The notes under the pieces are model-generated. The model did not search any database and was not told where the DNA came from. It saw nothing but the letters and a program-made list of their open reading frames with translations. A stretch of 13,211 nucleotides of DNA. It comes from Perlabentimonas sp964554585. GTDB lineage: Bacteria; Bacteroidota; Bacteroidia; Bacteroidales; Tenuifilaceae. The DNA is taken from positions 1 to 13,211 of the forward strand of contig CAZKPD010000067.1 of NCBI GenBank assembly GCA_964554585.1. Reading direction: 5' to 3'. This document shows positions 1 through 5,047 of the stretch, piece after piece (within the stretch, counting starts at the first letter, position 1; each line of letters opens with the position of its first letter). The translations under genes and the position numbers were made by a program.

Positions 1-53
1 AGAGCACCTGACTGTTAATCAGGGGGTCCTAGGTTCAAGTCCTAGATGAGGAG
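1..53 (+). tRNA. tRNA-Asn (GTT), 3' portion; 5' end outside window
   Basis: The visible part begins in the D-arm. The anticodon stem pairs 7-11 with 19-23 around the loop CTGTTAA, giving anticodon GTT at 14-16 (Asn). The T-arm pairs 29-33 with 41-45 around TTCAAGT. The 3' acceptor strand ATGAGGA is 46-52, followed by discriminator G at 53. The next bases are CAC, so a CCA end is not fully encoded. From the anticodon stem onward the gene lies inside the attachment-site repeat, so the integrated element has rebuilt the tRNA 3' end exactly and the gene should stay functional. Confidence 0.93.
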
Positions 54-55
54 CA
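9..55 (+). repeat. attL: 47-bp direct repeat (tRNA-Asn 3' portion)
   Basis: This is a perfect match to 6480-6526. The repeat starts in the 5' strand of the anticodon stem and ends two bases after the discriminator. The flanking bases differ on both sides (c8 versus a6479, c56 versus a6527). A tyrosine recombinase gene lies between the copies, next to the right one. This is the usual arrangement for an element inserted at a tRNA 3' end. Confidence 0.93.
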
Positions 56-64
56 CACACAATC

Positions 65-101
65 AACCACTTACAGCGTTTTTAGTTGTAGGTGGTTTTT
101 T
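65..101 (+). terminator. Rho-independent terminator after tRNA-Asn, supplied by the element
   Basis: An 11-bp stem pairs 65-75 with 87-97, including one T-G wobble, and a run of six T follows at 96-101. It lies 12 bases after the tRNA and is outside the att repeat, so it belongs to the element. It replaces the host terminator, which was pushed beyond the right end. Confidence 0.8.
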
Positions 102-102
102 C

Positions 103-128
103 ATTTGCACACAATTTGATACACAACT
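103..128. promoter_or_regulatory. Putative integrase arm-type binding sites, left end
   Basis: The 20-bp sequence acacaatttgatacacaact at 109-128 recurs exactly at 6336-6355 near the other end. The abutting atttgcacaca (103-113) recurs as an inverted copy at 6314-6324. Both fit a common TTTG-N-ACACA pattern. Short repeats shared only by the two ends of a recombinase element are best explained as arm-type sites for the integrase or sites for an excisionase. This role is inferred. Confidence 0.55.
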
Positions 129-182
129 CCACGCTATAGCACATCCCAAACCATAGTTTTTAACCTCAAAAACTTTTGCGCT

Positions 183-686
183 ATGGAGAAAAAAAGTAAG
201 TATGTGGCACGGGTGTACCGGAGGCCAAACACGAATGAAGTAGAATTTATCGGCACGGTGAACGCTGATAGCATCCAAAACCTTAAGGCCAAGGCTAAGC
301 AACTGTCCATATCATGGAATAAACACGGGGGTAGGTTGCTGATTGAATGCCAAAACACGCAAAGGCAATGGCTCGTTAATACCGCACCCCGTAGGGATGC
401 GAACGCTAAGAAACCGCAATCATTTAAGTTTACCAGTGAGCAACTGGAACAGTTTAGGGCGTTCCTGCATAACCTCAATAAACAAAACTGGGGGCTATGG
501 GATAGTTCCACGTTCCTAACCTTTGACGGTCTGCCATCCTATTCCGTTAATCAGTACGAAACGGATACGGGCGTAACTTTCACCGTGGTAAAGTTCGATG
601 CGGTGGTACAAGTCGGCTCTATCAAAGATAAACGGTTTAAGGTTGGAGGCGGTCGCCGTTATCAGCCTATTTGTCCGATGCTGTAG
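183..686 (+). CDS. Unknown 167-aa protein, left-end gene of the element
   Basis: I do not recognise the family. The protein is soluble, with no signal peptide or membrane segment. It starts with a basic stretch (MEKKSK) and a likely beta-alpha-beta segment at about residues 7-56, has a lysine/arginine-rich middle (about 70-82), and ends with a beta-rich part rich in aromatic residues. It is the only intact rightward gene in the element and has its own terminator 34 bases downstream. This left-end position, opposite in direction to the replication operon, is where small satellites often carry accessory genes, so a cargo role (for example phage interference) is possible but unproven. I see no good TAnnTTTG promoter upstream. 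The ATG at 183 is the first start in the open frame after the arm sites. Confidence 0.72.
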   Translation: MEKKSKYVARVYRRPNTNEVEFIGTVNADSIQNLKAKAKQLSISWNKHGGRLLIECQNTQRQWLVNTAPRRDANAKKPQSFKFTSEQLEQFRAFLHNLNKQNWGLWDSSTFLTFDGLPSYSVNQYETDTGVTFTVVKFDAVVQVGSIKDKRFKVGGGRRYQPICPML

Positions 687-719
687 CATTACCCAAGTTT
701 GGGGAATCCTCTTTGAATG

Positions 720-752
720 CCCTTACCCGCTTTTGGGTGGGGGTGTTTTTTT
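720..752 (+). terminator. Rho-independent terminator of the 167-aa gene
   Basis: A 9-bp stem pairs 720-728 (cccttaccc) with 735-743 (gggtggggg), including two T-G wobbles, around the loop gctttt. A seven-T tract follows at 746-752. It starts 33 bases after the stop codon of the rightward gene. Confidence 0.8.
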
Positions 753-780
753 ATCATGTGTTATTCATGTGTTCGGAATC

Positions 781-960
781 CTTGCAAAGGTTTACAGCAA
801 ACTTGTACTAAAGTTAAAGCCGATTATTGCGGAAAAGGCTAAGGAGAAACAAAAAAATGAAGGTGCCTCATTAGGGGGTTCCCTTTGTCAGAAATCTGAT
901 AAAGGGGCTGTTCATACCGCAAAAGAGTTAGCAAAGCAGGCTGGAGGAGAATTTTCCGCA
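781..960 (+). pseudogene. Fragment of a ParB/KilA-like helix-turn-helix protein
   Basis: Frame 1 reads LKLKPIIAEKAKEKQ followed by CQKSDKG and HTAKELAKQAG. This resembles a segment of mobile-element proteins of the type AEKAKENQ-x-GG-x-QKSDK-x-D-x-KELAKIAGVSHDT, where the last part leads into a helix-turn-helix. Here the match stops right at the glycine, before the recognition helix, and a stop follows at 970-972. There is no matching upstream domain, because a terminator and the end of the previous gene lie just before it. I read it as a decayed remnant. The similarity is from memory of the family. Confidence 0.42.
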
Positions 961-1060
961 CGGAGGGGATAGAGCAAGTTCGAGCAACCCGAACTTGAAA
1001 AGTATTGGTATAACTAATGACGAAAGTAGCAACGCCCGACTGGTCATCCCCTTTTTCGGT
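941..1060 (+). pseudogene. Possible second coding remnant in another frame
   Basis: In the frame beginning at 941 the reading includes HGGDRASSSNPNLKSIGIT and then NDESSNARL. The pattern GGDR, then SL-x-x-LGI-x-K-x-x-SS-x-W/A, occurs in phage and plasmid replication or chromosome-partition-like proteins of Bacteroidota. There is no good start codon and the fragment is short. It may be the frameshifted continuation of the fragment just upstream, or debris from a different gene. Weakly supported. Confidence 0.25.
975..997. repeat. 8-bp perfect inverted repeat
   Basis: caagttcg (975-982) and cgaacttg (990-997) form a stem around a 7-base loop. No T tract follows on either strand, so it is not a standard terminator. 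It lies between the converging left-end fragments and the end of the leftward operon. It could be an operator or a structured RNA end. Confidence 0.35.
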
Positions 1061-1087
1061 TTGAGTATTCGCTCTATAGCCTGTATT

Positions 1088-1297
1088 TTATCCTTTTTGC
1101 TCATGCCCTTGGTTAAAAAGTTTCCTTAATGCTTCAACCGTTTCCATATCAACCACATGGATGTTAAACCCGCTTTCGCCATCCAGTTCAAAAATACTTC
1201 TCGGCTCTGCTTCTCCTTGGATAAACACTTTTATTTGCGCCTTGGGTTGTGGTGCAATGAATAGCCGGATAGCGTCTAACTTTTCTGCTTTGCTCAT
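1088..1297 (-). CDS. Unknown 69-aa protein, last gene of the leftward operon
   Basis: This is a small protein I do not recognise. The N-terminal helix is charged (MSKAEKLDAIRLF), the middle is beta-rich (QIKVFIQG, then FNIHVV), and the C-terminal helix (METVEALRKLF) precedes a basic tail. Its ATG overlaps the stop of the preceding gene by one base (TAATG on the coding strand). Translation is therefore probably coupled, which supports this being a real gene expressed together with the GRPKG protein. Confidence 0.68.
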   Translation of the reverse strand: MSKAEKLDAIRLFIAPQPKAQIKVFIQGEAEPRSIFELDGESGFNIHVVDMETVEALRKLFNQGHEQKG

Positions 1298-1584
1298 TAC
1301 GCTGATTGTTTTAATCGTTCAAGTAGTACATCTAAATCCTTTTCGGATAGTTGGCTTAAATCCGTTACCATTGGCGGTAATACGTGCCTTAAAAATCTTT
1401 CCAGCATCGTTAACCGCTGGTGGGGGTCTAATGCGTCAAAATCGGCTTGCATCCGCTCCAGGTTGCCCTCAATGAATGTCTGTAATGTGCCTCTTAGTTC
1501 CTCTGTGGACTTGTTCGGCACTCCTTTAGGTCTTCCCGCTCGGTTTATGTTCGGGTCGCCCTTTGAAAATCCTTTTTTACTCAT
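1297..1584 (-). CDS. Small GRPKG-motif protein (95 aa), phage terminase-region or DUF5681-like
   Basis: The N-terminus has the pattern F-x-K-G-D-P-N, then AGRPKG at residues 16-21, then PNKS. This lysine/arginine-rich glycine-proline leader (GQSGNPxGRPKGxxNK in relatives) starts many phage-associated proteins of the DUF5681 type and some terminase small-subunit-like proteins. GRP is also the core of the minor-groove AT-hook. The rest is helical, ending in an acidic DLSQLSEKDLDVLLERL helix. The start lies 12 bases after the upstream stop, and the 3' end overlaps the next gene by one base. In a satellite, a small terminase-like protein could redirect packaging of a helper phage; this is inference. 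It could equally be a DNA-binding accessory protein. Confidence 0.72.
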   Translation of the reverse strand: MSKKGFSKGDPNINRAGRPKGVPNKSTEELRGTLQTFIEGNLERMQADFDALDPHQRLTMLERFLRHVLPPMVTDLSQLSEKDLDVLLERLKQSA

Positions 1585-1596
1585 TTGAACAGTTGT

Positions 1597-1779
1597 TTAA
1601 TTGTTGTTTACAATCCCTTTGGCTTTCCGCTCCCAATAGTTGGCTTGGGTCTGCTCCCATTTTTCAGGGTTCTTTTCTCGCCATTCCTTATGGTAGGCTC
1701 TTATGCGTTCTTTGTTCTTTGCCCGCCATTCCCGCTGGTAGGCTCGCCGTGCTTCTTTCGCTTGTTCTGATAGTTCCAT
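1597..1779 (-). CDS. Small basic YxxxWRxKN-repeat protein (60 aa)
   Basis: The protein is almost wholly helical and very basic. It contains two near copies of a 14-15-residue unit, YQREWRAKNKERIR at about 14-27 and YHKEWREKNPEKWE at about 29-42. Short proteins with such tandem Tyr-x-x-x-Trp-Arg-x-Lys-Asn units are common in Bacteroidota phages and mobile elements, but I know of no proven function. It starts 24 bases after the polymerase-like gene and ends 12 bases before the next start, so it belongs to the same operon. Nucleic-acid binding is plausible from its charge alone. Confidence 0.65.
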   Translation of the reverse strand: MELSEQAKEARRAYQREWRAKNKERIRAYHKEWREKNPEKWEQTQANYWERKAKGIVNNN

Positions 1780-1803
1780 TTTGTCAAATTTTTAAGTTTA
1801 TAA

Positions 1804-3300
1804 TTAAATGGCTGTTGAGTAAACCAACCTATATTTTATCCTTGCTCTTTTGGCTTTACCTTGCTCCATTTTAGGCGTTATTATGCCGTTTTGATAGGTA
1901 GGTATCAACTCCCTATTATCGTTGCTTAAATCGTACTCCCTTGCGCTTAATTTCGGCCTTAATGGCTCAATGCTAAAGGGGGGGATTATGCCAAACTCAC
2001 GGCTAAAAACATTCTCTATAATGGTGAGTGCTTTATCCTTTTGTTGAGGTGAAACCAGTACGCTATCATGGATAGTAATGGGTGTTATTCCGGATTCAAA
2101 TAGTTCTTTGGTTATGCAGTCAATAAAAGTGTAACTTTCCATTTTTTGCAACCAAATAGCCAGTTGATTATGTTCTTTTGTCTTCAACAATTCCACTACT
2201 TGCGCCACGGTCGGGAATACGGATGCAAAAACCTTTTTTTCCTTTTCGTAGGGAACAATCCGGTTATAGCCTTGGTAGTACTCATTTTGTGAGAATAGCA
2301 CGGCGAACATGGTTTTTTTAACCTCGGTTCGTGTTATGCCGTTTCCATACTCTTTTACAAATTTATCGTAGAGAATCCCATCCGTAACCCATTGGCTAAA
2401 TTTGTTAAAATCAGCACTCCAATAATTCATAATTTTTGAAAGGTCGTGTTTTTTATGAATTTTTGAAACCTCTTTAATTGATTGAGTGCCAAAACTTTTC
2501 ACTAGGTCTAAACTATCTAAGTTAGAACATAAGGGTATGCCTGTAGTGAGTAGTTCATAATCTATAGAGTGAGTATTGAAAAAATTGGCCAAAATCTTTA
2601 AAAAGGCCATTAAGAAAAAAGGTTGTGAATTTTTGAGGTCTATTTGTACGAAGTCGCCGGCTATGAATCTTCGTAGTTCACTTTTCATATTGGTAATGTT
2701 CGTATCCAGTCGGCCGTTGGTTTGATTCCGCTTAAAAAATCGTTGCCTTTTATCGGCCATCATGTAGGCGGTTATGGTGTAGGTTATCTTTTTTCGTGGT
2801 TCGGTTGCGTTATCGGCTATCCATTTGAGCGCTCCATCCAAATCAAAACTAAGTTTGTCAAAATGCTTCTGCATGGCTCGCAGGTGTTCGGGCAATAGGT
2901 TGTAGTTCGCTTTCCTATTCCTATGCTTCTTAATCAACTTAGAGTATAGCGGGCTATCCTTGGTTATCTCATAGGGTGCTATGCTATGGATGTGCTTGGG
3001 GTGTATCCGGTAATGGTAACTTTTCTTATTAGGGATGTATTGATTATCACAATCCAATAATTCATAATTTAATAGAGTTTTTATACAACTATCTATGTTA
3101 CAATTCAATAACTTGTTTAGTTTTTGCTTATTCAATGGCAAATAGTCGCCATACTTTTCATGTATCCGCTTGTTCTTTGCCGGCATCATTAGTAAGTAGT
3201 GGGCAAGGTAGGCCATAGCATCGGCGTTCCTTTTGCCTTTCACCGCTTCCAATAGTTCAGCAGGTACAAAAATTAGTATGGGTCTGCTTACCTGTGCCAT
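1804..3300 (-). CDS. Polymerase-like replication protein (divergent family-A / T7-RNAP-like palm), 498 aa
   Basis: Three motifs of the family-A polymerase fold are visible in order. Motif A is FVQIDLKNSQPFFL with candidate metal ligand D221; SQP follows as SQI follows Asp in PolA, with two extra residues. Motif B is R324-x3-K328-x3-F332-x3-F336, the exact spacing of the PolI O helix (R754, K758, F762, Y766). Motif C is ITIHDSV with H411-D412-S413; PolI has HDE and T7-like RNA polymerase has HDS. Residues 50-100 look like a winged-helix segment (LNKLLNCNIDSCIKTLL then YHYRIHP). No exonuclease domain is visible. The gap from motif A to motif B (about 100 residues) is longer than in PolI. It overlaps the upstream gene by 13 bp, so translation is coupled. 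Likely role: copying the excised element. DNA polymerase, primase-like or RNA polymerase activity cannot be separated from sequence. The motif assignment is my own reading, not a search result. Confidence 0.68.
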   Translation of the reverse strand: MAQVSRPILIFVPAELLEAVKGKRNADAMAYLAHYLLMMPAKNKRIHEKYGDYLPLNKQKLNKLLNCNIDSCIKTLLNYELLDCDNQYIPNKKSYHYRIHPKHIHSIAPYEITKDSPLYSKLIKKHRNRKANYNLLPEHLRAMQKHFDKLSFDLDGALKWIADNATEPRKKITYTITAYMMADKRQRFFKRNQTNGRLDTNITNMKSELRRFIAGDFVQIDLKNSQPFFLMAFLKILANFFNTHSIDYELLTTGIPLCSNLDSLDLVKSFGTQSIKEVSKIHKKHDLSKIMNYWSADFNKFSQWVTDGILYDKFVKEYGNGITRTEVKKTMFAVLFSQNEYYQGYNRIVPYEKEKKVFASVFPTVAQVVELLKTKEHNQLAIWLQKMESYTFIDCITKELFESGITPITIHDSVLVSPQQKDKALTIIENVFSREFGIIPPFSIEPLRPKLSAREYDLSNDNRELIPTYQNGIITPKMEQGKAKRARIKYRLVYSTAI

Positions 3301-3557
3301 AGGCTTAGTTGCTGTTGGGATAAAAATTTATCGGGGTCGGCGGTTAAGAATTGTACTTTATTCCGTTTAGAAACTTCACACTTCCCAAACCTCACTACTT
3401 CCATGCGGTTGCTTTTCATTAGCGTATCACAGTAACGGCAAATGTTATGTAAGGGGATTCCAGTAGCAATGGAGGCCATCCATCGGGTGGCGGTATGGTG
3501 CTTAAAATAACGCTCGCACCGCTTTAGTTGTGAGATGTATTTAGTATCTTTGCTCAT
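3288..3557 (-). CDS. Small winged-helix-like DNA-binding protein (89 aa)
   Basis: Residues 24-60 read TRWMASIATGIPLHNICRYC followed by DTLMKSNRMEVVRFGKC, a helix-turn-helix with a recognition helix (IPLHNICRYCDTL) and a two-strand wing. An F-L-T-A-D-P motif follows. Similar small proteins (TRxMxxxxTGIxxxNICRY...C...TTNP) occur in Bacteroidota mobile elements. The gene starts 72 bases after the HTH/excisionase-like gene and overlaps the polymerase-like gene by 13 bp. It may bind the replication origin or act as a repressor for this operon. Family placement is from pattern recognition. Confidence 0.72.
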   Translation of the reverse strand: MSKDTKYISQLKRCERYFKHHTATRWMASIATGIPLHNICRYCDTLMKSNRMEVVRFGKCEVSKRNKVQFLTADPDKFLSQQQLSLWHR

Positions 3558-3629
3558 GGTCTTCTGTTTTAGGTTTCTCCCTTAGCCCCTCGCCTGCCAG
3601 CCTGTGGGCTTTTTCTTTTTTCTGTCATC

Positions 3630-3962
3630 TTACTGTGTTTGTTTTTGGAGGTGGTCAATAGCCTTTAACTCGCTCGCATCGGGCAAACCTTGCTTAATCC
3701 AGTTGAGGATTGTATCACGGTCAAATACTCGCCGTTTACTTCGTATGGTGTAAGGGATGCGCCCAAGTGAGCAATTTTTGTTTAGAGTGGATTCGCTCCA
3801 ATGGATGCCATGCTCACGAAGCAAGTCCAGCAGGTCATCATTCAACAGCGTTTGTTTGGGTTGCTCCTTGGGGGGTAGGTGTTCCAGCATTTTTTCAATG
3901 CCGTTCAATTTTTCCAAGATACTCGCCACGGTTTCGGGCATTTTTTCAAATGTTATCATCAT
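3630..3962 (-). CDS. HTH / excisionase-like protein (110 aa from the chosen start)
   Basis: The chosen start is the first of two adjacent ATGs (3960-3962), giving MMITFEKMPETV. The open frame extends upstream to an ATG at 4014-4016, but the likely promoter -7 element (3989-3996) lies downstream of that ATG, so it would not be transcribed. A short helix (about 11-28) is followed by a helix-turn-helix at about 41-90 (LLREHGIHWSESTLNK, then IPYTIRSKRRVFDRDTILNWI). Small MerR/AlpA-type proteins like this act as excisionases or regulators in Bacteroidota elements. It is the first gene of the leftward replication operon. There is no Shine-Dalgarno; the leader is A-rich, as is normal in this phylum. 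Confidence 0.8.
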   Translation of the reverse strand: MMITFEKMPETVASILEKLNGIEKMLEHLPPKEQPKQTLLNDDLLDLLREHGIHWSESTLNKNCSLGRIPYTIRSKRRVFDRDTILNWIKQGLPDASELKAIDHLQKQTQ

Positions 3963-3988
3963 TTTTTTATCTTTTAAGTTCTTTACTG

Positions 3989-4019
3989 TAAAGATAAGGT
4001 GTTGATAACCAGTCATAAA
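3989..4019 (-). promoter_or_regulatory. Bacteroidota-type promoter of the HTH-polymerase operon
   Basis: On the minus strand TTTA (4019-4016) is followed after exactly 19 bases by TATCTTTA (3996-3989). The phylum consensus is TTTG-N19-TAnnTTTG, so each box has one mismatch and the spacing is ideal. The start of transcription would be near 3982, about 20 bases before the ATG at 3962. Confidence 0.6.
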
Positions 4020-4046
4020 ATGCTACTTCCAGTCTTATTAAGGCAT

Positions 4047-4082
4047 AAAAAAAGAGCGGTAAACCAATGTAGGCAACCGCTC
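4047..4082 (-). terminator. Rho-independent terminator of the integrase operon
   Basis: On the minus strand gagcggt (4082-4076) pairs with accgctc (4060-4054) and is followed by seven T (4053-4047). It lies about 40 bases after the 307-aa gene and just before the next promoter, so it separates the two leftward operons. Confidence 0.8.
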
Positions 4083-4089
4083 CCAAGTA

Positions 4090-4115
4090 ATACTTTTTGA
4101 AAGTATCAAAGTATC
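4090..4115. repeat. Palindrome plus tandem octamer aaagtatc x2
   Basis: atacttt (4090-4096) and aaagtat (4100-4106) form a 7-bp inverted repeat, and aaagtatc is repeated in tandem at 4100-4107 and 4108-4115. It sits between a stop codon (4123) and a terminator. It may be a protein-binding site, but its position downstream of a gene gives no clear role. Confidence 0.35.
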
Positions 4116-4122
4116 ATTTTCA

Positions 4123-5046
4123 TTAGGTGCATTTTTTGGCTAAAAAGTCGTCAAGTTTGGCAACTAAAGTCAATCTATCGGGTTGTTTGGATACTTTGCT
4201 TACATCTATTTTTCTGCCGAAACCAAAACTTTCCATCATGGTTGTTTTAACTCCTTTGGGTATAATCTCTAACTTTTCTGCTTGTTCTATCATCCGCTGA
4301 ATGTAATAACCAAACGTGGATTGTGTCTTCCGATTAAATTTGCCTCTTAAACTTTTCCAACCTTGCACATAAGCAATAAACTCGGCTTCATTCTCAAAAT
4401 TAAAGTATTCTCTAAATTCCTCATAGAACTTCTTTAGCCATTCTTTGGGTAATTGTGGCCGTTCGGTGGTAGTTGGTGTATCGTCTTTTTCACCCTCCAG
4501 CACGCCCAATATGTTATTTATTAATTCTGGATTTATGCCAACCACATCATTTTTTATTTTGCTTTTCTGTTCAGCCTTTGGGATAAAGTATGAATAGAAC
4601 TCGTTTAAAAATTTGTCTAATTCTGAAAAGAAACCATAGGTAAAGGGTGGTGGTGTGGCCGTTGATTTGAATTGCTCATACAATCGGTAATTGTCCACAA
4701 TTAGAGTAGCATCATTCTCTTGGGCTTCCCTTTTAAAATCCTCAACAGCACCAATGTTCCAGCCCCATAGAGTAGTATCATCATTCCAGTCGCATAATTT
4801 CAGCTCGGCAACCTTTTGCTTAATGGGTTCGGTAATGGCCTGCTCAATGGGTTTGGCTAATTCTAAAATCTCTCTCTTAATCTGCTCATGGCATTTTCTC
4901 CTATGAAAATTACTGCGATCAATGCCCCATAGTTCTTTATTCAACTGCTCTATTTTCTCTAATGTGGGTTGAAACCGCTTAAAATCGTCTAACATTCCGT
5001 GCAGGAACTTAACCATCAATAATAGATTGCTAACCTTTTCATTCAT
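4123..5046 (-). CDS. Unknown 307-aa protein coupled to the integrase
   Basis: I do not recognise a named domain. The protein is soluble, charged and largely helical. The N-terminal third looks coiled-coil-like (FLHGMLDDFKRFQPTLEKIE, then the basic HRRKCHEQIKREILELAKPI). A Trp-rich segment follows (CDWNDDTTLWGWN), then an aromatic middle (FTYGFFSELDKFLNEFYSYF), a Thr/Pro linker, and a C-terminal half with FREYFNFENEAEFIAYVQGW and FGYYIQRMIEQAEKL. The ATG at 5044-5046 begins one base after the integrase stop (5048-5050), so translation is probably coupled. A TTG at 5055 could add three residues but is less likely. Proteins of this kind often follow integrases in Bacteroidota elements, so a role in recombination or replication is possible. 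Confidence 0.78.
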   Translation of the reverse strand: MNEKVSNLLLMVKFLHGMLDDFKRFQPTLEKIEQLNKELWGIDRSNFHRRKCHEQIKREILELAKPIEQAITEPIKQKVAELKLCDWNDDTTLWGWNIGAVEDFKREAQENDATLIVDNYRLYEQFKSTATPPPFTYGFFSELDKFLNEFYSYFIPKAEQKSKIKNDVVGINPELINNILGVLEGEKDDTPTTTERPQLPKEWLKKFYEEFREYFNFENEAEFIAYVQGWKSLRGKFNRKTQSTFGYYIQRMIEQAEKLEIIPKGVKTTMMESFGFGRKIDVSKVSKQPDRLTLVAKLDDFLAKKCT

Positions 5047-5047
5047 A

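Noticed and set aside
63..511. Two minus-strand open frames (79 and 125 aa) opposite the left-end gene
   Set aside because: Their translations are rich in Cys, Ser and Leu with no domain pattern. They run antisense to a better gene and through the terminator and end repeats.
598..972. A 124-aa rightward protein as a complete gene
   Set aside because: Its first 30 residues overlap the end of the 167-aa gene, and the frame runs through a clear terminator. Only the later part resembles a known protein, so I kept that as a remnant.
1161..1874. Several rightward hydrophobic frames (104, 103 and 61 aa)
   Set aside because: They are mirror readings of the small leftward operon genes. Apparent membrane segments arise from reading Lys/Glu-rich coding sequence in reverse.
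3600..3620. Possible rightward terminator (agcc-tgtg-ggct then T-rich)
   Set aside because: The stem is only 4 bp, and no rightward gene ends nearby.
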